Of a DNA stretch of 64,000 bases, positions 26,101 through 39,933 are shown piece by piece. The notes below the pieces were generated by a model. That model worked only from the letters and a program-made list of their open reading frames with translations, had not been told where the DNA came from and ran no database searches. Source of the DNA: Anoplolepis gracilipes (lineage: Eukaryota; Arthropoda; Insecta; Hymenoptera; Formicidae); NCBI RefSeq assembly GCF_047496725.1, contig NC_132970.1, forward strand, positions 23,338,001-23,402,000, in the 5' to 3' direction. The translations under genes were made by a program, and so were the position numbers. Every line of letters begins with the position of its first letter. Position 1 is the stretch's first letter.

Positions 26101-29100
26101 TTCCAATTCTTGTCGTAATGCTTGGATGCTACTTTCGTACTCTGCCTCTAGACGCGTTTGGTTTTCAGTGTCTAGGATCTTGTCTTTTAAAGATTCCTCG
26201 TGGGCGTCAGACGTTGCTGCTCGGGAATTGGACGCGTTCAAACAATCGCCTGCGCCACCAAAATATAGATCATCCGTTAGCTCTTCAGTTTCACTATCAT
26301 TGTCGGAAATCCGTTTTGATTGCTGACTAAAGATCTCCTCGGAATATTGCTTTTCCATCTGCAAGCACTTTTGCTCGAAGTACGTCCGAAGTTCCTCCAT
26401 CTCCTTAGCATGACGTGCATTAAGTTCAGCTTTTATATCGTTGATTTCATTCCCATCCTTGAGACAAAAAAAAAAAAAAAAAAAAAAATAAAATTAAAAA
26501 AGAATACTATCACATAAAAACTACATAAGAGTATAAACACAAACATTACAAGAAATTTACCAAATAAAAATAGGAAAAATACTGATGAAAAGACTTACTT
26601 GAATTGATTTAAAATTCTGCACCATCAACTGCAATTTGTTGAGCTCTTTGGCAGAGTCCATTTTAAAAGATTCTAGTTCTTCCTTATATCGATTCATCGT
26701 ATCTTGGATTTCCTGCTTTAGTAGTTCCTTTTCCTTTTGTAAAGCAGCATTCTCCATCGAGGATAGCGTTTTTTCCGCGGCTATTTTCTCACATAATGTG
26801 CAATAACGACATAATTTGGACTTAATCTCATCTATGCTTAATTCGCCTTCCAAAATTTGCTGTATTTCCTTATCTGACTTCTCATTGTTATAATTCACAT
26901 TACTATTATCCACTAATGTGCTGGTATCAGTAATGTTTGGATCTAAAGTTTTTGTCTGATCTATAACATTTTGATCTGATGCACTGGCATCCAAACTTCG
27001 ATTTGCTTTAAGATGCTTGTAGAGTGTACTATTCCAAGAAGTGTTGAGTTTACTGTTATCACTCATCGTCTGGTTTAATTTTTCTTCAAACTCAGCACAT
27101 TGAGCCCATGCTTCGACCAAGCCGTTCCTTAATTGTTCGCATTGTGTTTCCAGTTTTTTCGTTTTTTCTGTTATTTCAGTTAAATCTTTTTTACATTTCA
27201 CATTCTCTGTTTCTTTCTCCTCCATGAGTAGCTTCAGACTCTCGATTTCTTTCTCCTGAGCTTCTACACGTCGCGTCAAATCAACATTTATAATATCGTT
27301 TTCAAAATATTCCTGAGTAGAATCATCGTGAGACGTCGCACGATTGATATCTTTCAAAGAATTAACTTCCTGTTGCAACTTGTCACACGTATTTTTCATA
27401 TCTTTCAGCTGCTTCTCATAAGTTTTCTTTACAAGATCGGTCTGTTCTAGCTTTTCATTCGCTTTGCGCAAATCTTCTTCAAGCATGTGAATTTTTTCAA
27501 CCAACAACTCTTCCATCTCCATTTTATCCTCGACTTTTCGTTTTATCATCTGGTGCTGAAGAACTTCATCATCAAAAGTCTTGTACATAGTTTCACCTAG
27601 TTCACTAACTGTACTGATGCTCGTAGCATCAAACCGCGACAAAGACCTCTCTAGTTCATGTATCTTACCACTCAAAGTTCTCTCGTGCATCTGACTATTC
27701 TCGATCACAGACTGTGCTGCGGAATATTTGCATGACAAATCATCCAGCTTATATTTCAACGAGTCGTTCTCCTGCTTTAACATAGTAGCGTTTGATAAAG
27801 CCTGCTCTAGCGATCGCTCGATACTTTCCTTGGACTCTAGAATGCTCATCGTTGCAATGTGTTTTGACGTTATTTCTTCTAGCTGAATTTTGTGCAGTTT
27901 GATTTGCTCGTTCAACAATTCCTTCTCCTTTTGAAAATGTAGACTTTGCATGCGTCGTTCGTTCCCTGCTTCGAATCTCAATTCTTCGAGTTTTAACTTG
28001 TATAAGTGGGCTTCCGTTTGAGCGACTTTTTGCGATTCGGCATGATTTACTAGTTCGAGCTTTAACGCTTCAACAGTTTTCTTATAATGGGCCAATTGTG
28101 ATTGAAAGACGGACAATTCCTTGGCATGCCTGGTTTCCAAATCTGGCAATTCTTTGTTTAACCGATCGGCTAATATTTTGTTTTCATCCTTCAATACCTT
28201 GATGGATTCTTCATGCTTGGCTTTTATATTGGCAATTTCAGCTTCGTTTTTTGTAGTTAATTCCTACAATTATATTTAAATGAAATCACCCAATTATATA
28301 ATTAAAATATTTTAACAGAGTTATATTTGAAAAAAATATTACAATAAAGCACTTGCCTTTAATTCTTGTTGGTGGCGCGTTGCATTGGCATTTGTTACAG
28401 TGGTAAACTTGTTCAAAATATGCTGCATATCTTGTTTGATCTTGTCAACACGTGCTTCATATTGCTTCTGTTGCGCCAAGGTTTCATCAATGTTTAAGTT
28501 TTTCTCTGTGGCACTGAGACGAATTTGCTCAGTTAGATTATCTATCTGCATTTTGTAATCATTGATTTCTGTTTTTCGCGTTTCTCTTTCCATCTCCAAT
28601 GTTTGTACATGTTTATGAATATCTGTCAAATGCGCGTTTAACCGGCGAATTGACGCTTCTTTATCGTTCATCGTCACTTCCAACGCTTCAATCTAAAACA
28701 TTCATAATTATTGAATATTGTCTAATAAGGTTATCATCATTAGTAATTATAAAATGCAGAATCATGAAGTGTGGTATTTACCTTTTGCTGCAAATTCATG
28801 TTATTTACAGGATTGTCTAATCGCATGGTGTTTAAAGCGTTAAGTTGTCCTGTGACAGCATCTCTTGCAACTAATGCTTGCTCTAAAGATGTTGTCAAGT
28901 GTTCTATTAGATTATCACGTTGATACAGTGCTTTTTCAAACTCTTGCAACTGTTTGATAGAAAAAATATATATTACACAAATTTACTAATTACTTCATAG
29001 CAAGATATAAAAAAAACAGTAAAATTACAAACTATCCTCAGGCTATTATTTAGACTTGAAATCACAAAGTTATTATTGAAATACAATAGGAAAAAAGAAA

Positions 29101-30013
29101 AAAAAAAGCTTATCAGATGTATTAGAAACCAAAATAACTAAAGTACTATTGATTTTTCTTTTTCTAACTTTGCCCTGAAAAAAAATTCTGTTCAAATACG
29201 TGACTTACTTTTATATGATACAAAGATATAACATCTTTTCCATTGCTACTCTGGCTTTGCGATGAATTTGGGGAGCATGTCTCAGCTCGCAGATGATCAA
29301 TTTCTGCATTTAAAGCTCCAACTATAGCTTCTTTCCCTTGCAATAATTCTTCCAATTCTGCAACACGCCCTGCTAATCCTTCCAGATCAGCATCTGGCTC
29401 TCCTTCGCTTATACTAACACTACTGTGTGTTATATCTCTTGAAGATATATCTTCATTTACCTTTATATAAGAAGTAAAACATAACGTGAGCAATCAATAT
29501 TATTATACAAAAAACTGCACATTAAGTACACATTTATGTAAAAATATTGACTATTGTTTTTTATTCTTACGCTAGATTCTTTAACCAATGTGGATTTTTC
29601 GTTGTGTAATGATTCGTCGTCCGATTGTTCCGTGCATTGCATATTTGTACTTGCGTCTTTACTAGATCGCTTTGCCTTGTATTTCTCCAACTGTAATAAA
29701 ATCGACATTATTATTATTAAATATATCATTTCATATTATTATTATTAAATATATCATTAAATACATCACATTAATAACATATTATTAAAAGGCAGACTGT
29801 GCTATTTTTTCAAAATAGAATTAACGAAGCAAATAACAAATTAACATGAGCATAAAATTAATAATGTAAACAAACGATGAGGGAAAAAAAAACGATGTAA
29901 CTGGGGCAAACAGTAGGAACGACGATGATATAGAAATAGAGGAGGCTTACCATTTCCCTGCCGGCTTCCAGCGAGCGTTTTTTACGCTCATCTTTATCCT
30001 GCGCTGAGTTCAT
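14447..30013 (-). CDS. Plp: pericentrin-like protein / AKAP9-type centrosome scaffold
   Basis: Eighteen coding exons join in one frame (9030 nt, 3009 residues): 30013-29951, 29690-29571, 29460-29209, 28949-28782, 28692-28357, 28263-26599, 26457-25963, 25162-25028, 24797-24520, 24313-23652, 23405-23278, 21632-21465, 20539-20477, 19899-19585, 19469-16600, 16313-15497, 15266-14887, 14561-14447. The start is the first in-frame ATG; the N-terminus (DERKKRSLEAGREM) resembles AKAP9. Nearly all of the rest is heptad-rich coiled coil with acidic Ser/Thr-rich breaks. Exon 12 carries RRFLDEQASEREMERD, close to a conserved AKAP9 segment. Exon 17 encodes the PACT domain (from residue 2846; YLRVDSRRKALAYQKKYLL), which targets this family to centrioles and binds calmodulin. 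By homology the protein organises pericentriolar material and cilium or sperm centriole bases. Intron 5 uses a GC donor. Whether it anchors PKA is not visible. Confidence 0.95.
14887..15266 (-). other. Plp: PACT-domain exon of Plp (exon 17)
   Basis: This exon holds the diagnostic C-terminal centrosome-targeting module: an aromatic and basic stretch (KFYGSYLRVDSRRKALAY), a hydrophobic patch (KKYLLCVVGSYQ), then FRVAVLTIISIYRMKWLIQR. The basic/aromatic pattern matches the pericentrin/AKAP450 PACT signature. It ends at phase 2 and joins a last exon of 38 sense codons at 14447-14561. Confidence 0.93.
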
Positions 30014-30570
30014 CCCGACGAACTTCGGTCGAGTTGATCCGCATAAAGGATGTTTGAACACAAAGGACGTATTTCGTTTATCTGTTCGTTCGCTTTGTCA
30101 CACGCTACATTTCAAATTTTACACTTTGACGTGAGCTGACACAGCTTAGCTAGTCATCACGCGATCCTAACGCATCGTGATCACGTCGCTTATCGTCCGA
30201 TAAAATAATAAAAAGACTAAAAAAACGCAAATTTCCAAAGCGGTTAATTAATAAAACACTCAACGAAAGCGGTCGGAAACGGTTGGTCTAAAACGGTCGC
30301 GCGTTAGGTTGCGTTCAAAAATTCTGTCCGTGGGCTGGAGTAGCATTTGACGTTGACCAATCGGGACGGAAGGAGCGAAGATGTGTCTGTGGTGATTGGT
30401 TGATGAAACTTGGCTTTTATTCCCATGGGTAGGATCTCCGAACGTATTCTTAGTCGTGCCAATATCGATGAATGGAAACTCAAAGTCTCGCCAATGTTGC
30501 CAGCCTGAGTCGATAACGTCGTGTTACATTTTCTGTTGGCACTATCTTCCATCGATCAGGTATACATATA
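30014..30570 (-). promoter_or_regulatory. probable Plp promoter and 5' leader
   Basis: Immediately upstream of the Plp start the composition rises in GC and CpG (cgcgttaggttgcg, gcggtcggaaacgg) before returning to AT-rich DNA beyond about 30570. This fits a housekeeping-type promoter. No TATA box at a convincing distance was seen. Confidence 0.4.
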
Positions 30571-30954
30571 CATATACAAAAAAATTGTAAATATATAATA
30601 GATTTTTTCATGGTCATTAAATGTTCGTATTTTTGTTTCATAAAAAATATATAAATATATTTTTTTACATGCGTGCGAAAAAAAACCTTTTGTTTTATCT
30701 TTTTTTATGTTGAAATATTTTCTCTTTTCTTTATTTTCTTTTCAAAGAGGAACAATTTTTGATTTTATTCTAAGAAAATAATTACATTTGTATATATAAG
30801 AACGAATTTTTTATATATTAAATAAATTGTCGCAAATTACAAATGCAATATATCACGTTTGCACGCGCAATTTTAGTTTAAAATTTTATGTAACATTAAT
30901 CAAAATTATATATTTTTTCTTATATATATATATATATATAAAAATATAAATTAT

Positions 30955-31450
30955 ATTTATCAATATTAACAATAAAAAGCAAAAATGTCAAAGGTCAATT
31001 TTCAATTAATAATACAGGTCTTGTTTGAAAAAATTATAATGTATTTTATTTCAAAACATATGAATGTGAAAATTTTTTACTAATTTTTGATCCAAGATTA
31101 TAAAGTTATTTATGAATCTACAAATTAATTAATTTAATTATATATTATTAAAACTTTTTATCGAACAAATAATTTTCTATTTCTTAGATTATATACAAGA
31201 TAAATTACATTTATCAGAAATATTAACAATAAAAAGCAAAAATGTCAAAGGTCAATTTTCAATTAATAATACAGGTCTTGTTTGAAAAAATTATTATAAT
31301 GTATTTTATTTTAAAACATATGAATAATGTGAAAATTTTTTACTAATTTTTGATCTAAGATTATGAAGTTATTTATGAATCTACAAATTAATTAATTTAA
31401 TTATATATTATTAAAACTTTTTATCAAACAAATAATTTTCTATTTCTTAG

Positions 31451-31501
<51 letters not shown>

Positions 31502-31740
31502 TACATTTATCAGAAATATTAACAATAAAAAGCAAAAATGTCAGTTTTCAATTAATAATACACGTCTTGTTTGAAAAAAATATAATGTATTTTATTTTAA
31601 AACATATGAATGCAATGTGAAAATTTTTTACTAATGTTTGATCTAAGATTATAAAATTACTTATGAATCTACAAATTAATTAATTTAATTATATATTCTT
31701 AAGACTTTTTATCGAACAAATAATTTTCTATTTGTTGGAT
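30955..31740. repeat. tandem array, ~3 copies of a ~255-bp unit
   Basis: Three head-to-tail copies each start near 'aatattaacaataaaaagca' (30963, about 31220, about 31516). Spacing between the first two is 257 bp. The next spacing is 296 bp because the second copy carries an expanded TA run at 31452-31497. Copies differ by a few substitutions and short indels. No coding frame. Confidence 0.85.
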
Positions 31741-33575
31741 TTCACTTGTTAATTTACATATGCAGCACAATAATAATGCATGAACCTCTCTTTACGGCTA
31801 ATACTTATTGTTAGCTGTATGTATACTTATTATTAATGGCTGAGTTTGGGAAGATGCTATTAGCATATTCTGTCCTTATTCAACTTTCAGTACGAAGACA
31901 GAACGAAGCTTGTAGCGCTAATAGCGTTTCCCTAAACGCACCCATTGTTATAGTAAATAGCGGTGCAAAAAAACTCACGTGTTCCCACAGTATTTTCTTT
32001 CCTTGTATATGTGTACTAGATTTTTTTATATAAGTGTTGCAGTTTCGTGAAATGTAAGTTTAGCTCCAATAAACTATTTCTTTTCTCGTTTCACACATTC
32101 ACACGCTTTTTATTATAATATAAAACATTCGCTTATAGATTCAGATTTCTTTCGCCTTGTCATCATCGTCTCTAAACGTAGATCCGGATAATAAATTTAT
32201 TAAACAGCATGTGTCGTTTCTCACACGCGTACATACATCGTTTATGCACATTTCACGCCTGCGATCCTACGCATTATGCCTTCGTGTCTTAATCCGATCG
32301 TTCCGGTCTATCAAGAATCGAGCGCGGCGAATGAGAGATAATGCGAAATTCACAAAGCGTAAAGATATATAGTTCAATTCGCCTCTATTCTATTTCGACG
32401 GAACTTCCTGCTTTACAGACACGCAGCTATAGCGGACCCATGTAACGGCGGCTTCTCCAGAAGCGTTCTCGCTATACTGGGTGGGAGCGTTTAACGATGC
32501 GAGCACTCGCAATGTGATGTCACGCACATGTGCGTCCGATGCAAAGTTGAGCTTCATGTTTGCTTGTCATGTAAAGACGAGTTTGTTGCTCGTGATTACG
32601 CGTTTTAAAGTGATGTGTTTGAGACCTGCGAGAAGATTTTACAATTGCTGTGTCATGACATTTTCATGTTTAGAGAGACGCGCGTTTAAATTTTATATTT
32701 AAAATAAAACATTGTATTATCGCTTCGCGATTAACGCAACAATTTTCCAATTATTATATTTTTCGAATTAATTTAAATGTATATAAATACATGTAATATT
32801 CTGAGGAGACGTTCTTTTGAAAAATAATTGATAGACCAGTAACACGCGTGATCAAAATTGCTTAATCAATTAAGACCCGAAGTATCGAATTATTATAATT
32901 AATTATTAGAGGAAATTGTAAAGTGTTATACTGAAGAGAAACGCCCTTATCATACTGTTATGATATCAAACATGGAAGATGTTGATGCTATTTAAAGCGT
33001 TTAGCTATCTTTCAATTACTATTTTCCGGTTCATTAAAGATTCAGATGCGATCGACTCAAGATGAATCGATAGACCATACTGTCGATAGAAGATTGCGCG
33101 GTGATCATAGACGAGGATAGAGAGAGGGAGAGAGAAAGAGAGAAAGGAAGAGAAGATTGAATAATTGAATATTTATTTAAATATTCCATGTGTCCGTGCG
33201 TTCACTTCCGTGCGGGATGGGATTAATGAATCGCCCTAATGATCCAATCAACTTGTAAACGTGCCGTGTCATTCGAAGAGCGGAATGCGCTTCGTATACT
33301 TACGATTAATGAAAATGACTCATCATACGTGTACGGATGATGGTGGTCGATGACTGTTGGGCGTTTTGCAAACTGTCATATGTCACTTTTGATCGCTATT
33401 GTGTCGCGCTCTCTATCCCTTGCACAATCTGTAGAACAGATTTCATATAATAATTCAGTGGCAAATACAAACTAGACGGTCATTCAATGAGAACTTATGA
33501 TCTTTGCTATAATCATAGCAGAGATTCAAATGCAGAGATCTGTCATAAATTGCATTATGCTCGATGTTTATTATT

Positions 33576-33619
<44 letters not shown>

Positions 33620-34079
33620 TCAAAGTTGCAAAATTAAATATAATCGCAAAATTTAGTTAAACTTTTATTAGTATCTTTTTTAATCTTTTACAATTTTTTT
33701 TAATTGGTCTATTCGATAAGAGTCAGCGAAGACAGTCTACCACTAGCTTTTGTAAAATTTAGAATCAATCTAAAATGAATGAAGAATGATCTTTTTTTTC
33801 GACAATTTTGCTAAAGAAAAATAAATTCCGATTACGCGCAGAAAATATTCGAGGACATCTTGATGTAAAATCATTATTGCAAACACTCGTTTAATATCAG
33901 CTGATAGAAAATCTGACGTTCGGATCACCTTATACGCTACTCCGAAACGTATCCTGGGTGCACAGGATACGTATGTAAAACCCGGCGGAATTCCGGCAAT
34001 GCTCGGGTACGAGCGGAAAAAGAGCAGCAGGGAGATTCGACGGGTCTGTCGAAGATTGTCGAGGTCAGGTCAGGAACGG
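31741..34079. other. intergenic DNA, no recognisable gene
   Basis: Mixed AT-rich DNA with patches of moderate GC (about 32150-32700) and a poly-T tract at 33577-33618. A 65-codon frame at 31836 starts with a hydrophobic stretch, but nothing supports it as a gene. Confidence 0.45.
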
Positions 34080-34359
34080 CTCTCGTGACGGGTTGCAAGC
34101 AACATATATTACGGGCCGAGATATACAAAGACGGTTTGAAGAGGAGGGAGTCGGCGTCCCGTCGGTTAGGTCGAAAAGCTCCTCGGCTTTGCCACGTCCG
34201 ACTCATCGGATCGGTTCACCCGGTCTGGGGCTCCACGCTCGGCTCCGTCCGCCTTCTCGTGGCTGCCGGTTCTGGTCCCTCTCTCAGTCGCGGCGGTGGC
34301 ATCTTGCTGCTCGCACAACACACGTCTCGGTCCTCGATTTCAAAAGCGGTCGCCGCCGC

Positions 34360-34392
<33 letters not shown>

Positions 34393-34472
34393 TGCTTGCT
34401 TTCCGCGCCGGTTTTTAATCGAATTGCATATTTCCGGCGTGGCCGAGGGCATTTTTCATCCACCGCATCTCC
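34080..34472 (+). promoter_or_regulatory. GC-rich block, candidate untranslated first exon
   Basis: A CpG-rich stretch that ends in a consensus donor (CTCC|GTAAGT at 34473). It contains a GTC/GCC triplet run at about 34348-34393. Open frames through it are low-complexity (poly-Arg, poly-Val) and unlikely to be real. The nearest downstream gene on the plus strand is Chsy, 8.6 kb away, so this could be its first non-coding exon and promoter. That link is an inference. Confidence 0.35.
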
Positions 34473-36968
34473 GTAAGTTTTCTCCGTAGATTGATATAAA
34501 TATATACTCCGATACTCTGGTCGTTACTCGCGTTTGTCTATCCATGTGTATTTCATTTAATAATTAAGATGAAAATGATCATATTATTATGATGACATTT
34601 TTATCACACTCGTTCTTTCTCTATTGTGACATGTGTTAATTTTAACATTTTTTGCATGTCCCAGAAAATCCGCTCCAAATTTTGAATTAAAATAACTCAT
34701 TTATTGTGTGTTACTTATCGACAAATTAAAAGTGTTAAGTAATTGATATAAAATTTTACATTCATTTTTGTTATTGTGACTTTAGGTGTGATGTAAATAT
34801 ACAAATTAATTAAAAAGTACATAAAAGAATAGTTATAATAACTTGTAAGAAATGTTGATGGAATATTTTAAAGTTTATGATTATTCGAAGATTTATTTTA
34901 ATTTTTCTTAGAATGTTAAACTGATGTTGAAACATGTTGATTGTGTGAAATGATTGTTAATGATGTGTTAAAAGCACTCAAAATAATATTTCATTTCTAA
35001 GAGACATACACAAAGTATGAAATATAAGTTATGAAATTGACATAAATGTAACACATGAAAATGTTAATATAAAAATAATAACGTATCAGTTGTATGTTAA
35101 TTTTACATTAAAGTAGTAATCAAAACGCAAGAAACTTTTAACACGTGGACGCACAATTTTTTTACTATGTAACTTTTTAAATTTATTGAAAATTTTCTTC
35201 GGTATAAAAAACAGATTACTTCGAAAGAGCGAGAGAAAATTGTTCTTTTTTTCTAAAATGATGCAACATTTTCTTGTCTTTTCTCTTATACAATTAGAAG
35301 CTGCTATTTCTTTTTATTTAAATCTTGGAGCAGTGATATAAATCGCACCAGATTAAAATTTATTTACTAAATATAAAAAAAATAATTGGCAGTATCGAGC
35401 GTTTTCGAAAAGAAGAGATTGTCAAAACTCGCGCTTATAAAGTGTCGTCTGATCGTGAGTGAAAACGTGCGGATTCAATTTTGTGGTTCGTGGTAGTTTA
35501 TGGTTGCTGAAACCAAATATATAAATGTAGCGCGCGCGCGATATTTTTCGTCGTGAAAGACAAGAGCACCACGTGTGTGGACGGAAACAGTGTGGGTGGC
35601 ATCGACGAAAAAAAAAAAAAAAAAAAAAGAAACGTTTGGTGATATTTTAAAAAGTAAGTTCTTAGAAAGAGAAATTTGTTTTTGCTTGTGGTCACGTATA
35701 TTTCACGGAAACGCGAAGATGACGTAACGATTGAATGAAAATAAAATGAGCTTACTGTATACCTTTTTAAAGCAAAAGAATTTGCATAGAAATATATGTA
35801 AATATATATTTTCTTTTTAATTTTTATAAGTGAATTTTTTATAATGCAACGGTTTTTTTTCTGCTTTTGTTAATCTACTTATTCAATCAGTGATCGAATG
35901 TAGTGAACCAGAATTAATGTACCTCTTTAAAATAATAATTTTTAATTCTTATATCGAATTAATTTCTCAAAATATACTTTCTCATAGCAAGAGAAGAAGA
36001 CACACGAGAATATTTATTTGATTGATAAAATTAGAAATTTTAATGGAAGTTTCGGAAATCAATTTTTGCATTATTCTTCGTCATATTACTGAAAAAATAA
36101 ATCTGTTTATAAGACAGTAAGATGATTTATATGAATATTATGTATGTATGATTACAAATATTTAATGTCACACTGTGTCGTAATATTACGTACATATGAT
36201 TTCTTCAATGACTTAAACATAGTCTCTTATTTGTTAAAATATTCTTTAAAATTAGATTAAAAAATTAATACTGCATAAAAGAGATTACATAAAGTTTCAA
36301 GTTCGAACTAAACTCACGTATCGCACATCTCAAGTCACCGGGGAAAATATGTTCCCGATAAAATATCCCGCCTCGAACGTCATTCGAGAAAATCCACTCA
36401 AACTCGCACGCGCGCGCGATAAGATTAAATTCGGTAAAAGCATTCGGTGGTATTCCCACGAGGATCCGCGAGATCATGAGAAATATAGTCGTTTGACAAA
36501 TGGCTTCGCAAAAGAGTCGATGACTTCTTCCCTTCGGTCGTCCAGCTCACCGGTCGAGATCGAATCTTCCCCTCTCGTCTCGTTGATTTCATGCCATGAC
36601 CGCGACAATCTGGTCGTACCCGTCATCTGCGGTCAGCCGACCAACGATTCTGCGTCTCGCCGTCTGTGGGAACAATTAGCGAAGAGGACTCTTCTCTCCT
36701 CTCCTCTCTCGAACGTCTATCGAACGGCGGTTCAATCTAAGAAGCGTGTAACCATCGCTATCGTTGTTAATGTAAACTGATGATTTCCGCGGCTGACTAA
36801 CCGCGACGCGTCTCCAGACACTCGGTCGTTTTCTTACGAGATGCTATCAACCGCTTTCGCGACAACTCCATATACGTGGTACATGATCTTCCAGTAATAT
36901 CATTTGATGTGTGGATTACTGTCTTTTATAGACGAATTTTTTTTGGAAATATTTTTAAGGAGGACGAA
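34473..36968. other. non-coding stretch, moderate-GC patch at 36310-36800
   Basis: Mostly AT-rich. The patch at 36310-36800 holds an open frame of 143 codons on the plus strand, but it has no recognisable domain and could be chance in GC-richer DNA. Confidence 0.4.
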
Positions 36969-37460
36969 ATTTTTTTTTAGTTATTTTATAAATATAGGTT
37001 GTAAATTTAACATGCGGTGCTAATTTTATTTTATAATTTTTTTATAATTCTCCTGAAATTGATTAATGTCAAAATTAAGAATAAAAGGAAAGTTTCTTTC
37101 TCTAATTTGTAGAGCTTTAAAACATATTAATAATAAAATTTAATTTTTTTTTCAGTTATTTTATAGATGTAGATTGTAAATTTAATATGCGGTGCTAATT
37201 TTATTTTATAATTTTTTTATAATTCTCCTGAAATTGATTAATGTCAAAATTAAGAATAAAAGGAAAGTTTCTTTCTCTAACTTGTAGAGTTTTAAAACAT
37301 ATTAATAATAAAATTTAATTTTTTTTTTCAGTTATTTTATAGGTGTAGATTGTAAATTTAATATGCGGTGCTAATTTTATTTTATAATTTTTTATAATTC
37401 TCCTGAAATTGATTAATGTCAAATTTAGGAATAAAAGGAAACTTTCTTTCTCTAACTTGT
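36969..37460. repeat. tandem array, ~2.8 copies of a 175-bp unit
   Basis: The landmark 'gttattttata' occurs at 36980, 37155 and 37331, giving periods of 175 and 176 bp. Each unit contains 'atgcggtgctaattttatt' and 'ctcctgaaattgattaatg'. The copies are nearly identical, which suggests a recent duplication. No coding frame. Confidence 0.85.
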
Positions 37461-39871
37461 TGTTTAATTTTGTATAAGAGAAGATTAATTTGAGGTTTGA
37501 TTTGTAATAACATTAATTTTACATAATATATTTCATCACCAAACAATTGACATTTATAAAAACTGCAAATATATTATTATCCATAATATATGACGTCTGA
37601 TGATCCGTCTTTGCATAATCACAAAAAAACAAAAAAGAAAAATATCTACAATTTAATAAACACAGATTCATTTGGTGACAAGAAATCTTGATGGGCAATA
37701 CAAAGAAAAGTCTATCTTTGCTTTTTTATTCCTTATTTCTCCATTGTTGGTGGAAATTAAATTATGATCTTTTTCACGCGATTAAGTATATTTTAAATAT
37801 AAAACTAATTTTGTCACAATTAAATATTAAAATACGTGAATGTGATCAACTTTCGGAGCAACTCTGGATTAACCGTTTTAACGACTGTCGTTTTACCGTT
37901 TCTTTTTTCGTTTTTTTCGTCTCCACCATCGTGACATTTGTGGGTACTAACAATTCCATTTTAATGGAGCCACCTTGACCTAAAATGCACACGATATACC
38001 ATCGCTTCCTCGTTTGTGTAATCAGCTAGATACGCTACACGCTTCGAACGCACGATCTAGCAGCGCTCATCGGCTGACTTTCGGCTTAAACCGGTTCTCC
38101 TGCCTTTCTTACCTTCTTCTACTCGAGTTCGTTCGTGCACGTCATTCCGGAGCGTATCCTTTAACGGGACGAACACCGGGATTTCGTGGATTTGAGGAGT
38201 CGAGCGTGTAAATCGCGATTACCGCGTCCACGGCTACTCCGCAGCTTCTCTTCGCCGAGATTAGTCGACGACAGAGCGCGATTTTCGACCATAACGGTTC
38301 TTGCATCTGACCGGCACGTTTTTCTCCCTGTAATTCCGGAAGAAGCCGAGAAAGAGTGACGTCGTAATCGATTGATACTCGCCATTTCTTTCTACAAATT
38401 ACAATTTGACTGTTTGTCTTTCTATCTTTGCGGTATCAGTTGGTGATCTTGAATCGCGCGAGATTGGTGATAATGTTTTGTGAAAAATATGTGATCTGTG
38501 CGATTTAATCACGATTTTCTTTTACTTTTTATGAGGCATAATTACCAGAGGATATGATATCGGTATGATATCTATTTTATCAATGAGTAAAATATGCATA
38601 CAATGTTCAATAAGGAAAAATATGTCGTGTACTTCTTTAATGAGAAGTGTAATTGAGTTAAGATGACTCCAAATGTATTATTCGTGAATAATTTAATAAA
38701 TATGCAAGAGAAAAATGAGCTGATTGAGCGTTAGATTAGAGCAAATTTGAATAGTTCCGCGTTGTATATATCGTATACATAAAGGTAACTAATCTTTGAA
38801 GGAATTTTTAAGGGAAAATTACGCGTCTCTCTCTCTCTCTCTAATAATTCCTGTAATATGTAATGTGTGAACGGAAGCAAGCGTGTGAAAGTAACTTAGA
38901 AACAATCGACGATAAGAGTCGGTCACGATCTTATAAATAATGCATTAGCGAAGAGTACGTATTACACAAGTTCAATTATCCATCAGGAGTATTATCTTGA
39001 TTTTTTTCGAATAATTATCTTGATTTTTCAATAACCTTCATCGACCTTGGAATATCCGAAATGTCATCGTAAAGAATCAACGTTCACGCCAGAAAAATTA
39101 CCATACGCGTTATAAATATTACATAATAATATTATGTTAATTTGACATTCTCTTAAGATGTTCGAAGAAAAAAATTCTTAAAATAATTCTCTCTCGCGGT
39201 GACACGAGTGTCGCGAGGAAATCGATTTGCGTGCGACCTTTGTGGCTCGACAGCATCGCAAAAAATCATTGAGCAGCTCATTACTCACTGTTACTTTGTC
39301 AATATGTATATGTATGTATATTGGCTGACCTGAAACCGGTTTCGCCAAGGGTCGAGCCTTTGTCTACGCCGATTTGGAAGGGAATAAATTTAAGATAACG
39401 ATGTGAATGTGTAATTTAGGATGAATTCTAAAAAAAAAAAAAAAATAAATTAGCATTATGTTCCTTTTGAATTTTGCGGTGAAAATCGTTTCAAGCTTCC
39501 TAATTTCTTATGAAACGTCCGTAAAAAATGTCTACCGTAAAATTGTTTGCTGAATAAATATTTTATCGCCAAATATTGTCTTCTCCGACTGCAAACATTG
39601 GTTATGACTAATTTAGCTAAAGTGATAAAGAGAAGAAAGATGTATAATTAAAATCTAGTAAAAATATTTGGTAAAAATTTATTATCAATTACAGATATAA
39701 TATATAATAAATACTTATATACGTTAGTAATCTGCGAAATTGTAAACGGAATGTCGTATGTCTGGATCATGAAAATAACAGAACTGCTGTTAATTCGCTG
39801 AAGAAAGTCTTGCAACGGCATCGGGTTCTCATTTCTGGACACATCGCTATACATTTTTTATGACTTTCTAT

Positions 39872-39930
<59 letters not shown>
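37461..39930. other. intergenic DNA with a GC-richer patch at 38000-38400
   Basis: I find no gene. The patch at about 38000-38400 is CpG-enriched and could be regulatory. A CA/TA microsatellite occupies about 39871-39930. Confidence 0.4.

Positions 39931-39933
<3 letters not shown>

Noticed and set aside
31836..32033. 65-codon frame with a signal-peptide-like start and several cysteines
   Set aside because: Weak composition support, no family match from memory, no clear promoter or poly(A) context. A chance frame is the simpler reading.
33577..33618. Poly-T tract as a retroposon tail
   Set aside because: No gene-like or SINE-like body or target duplication was found next to it; simple slippage is sufficient.
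36349..36780. 143-codon plus-strand frame
   Set aside because: Lies in a GC-richer patch where long chance frames are expected; low-complexity Ser-rich middle, no domain, no splice context.
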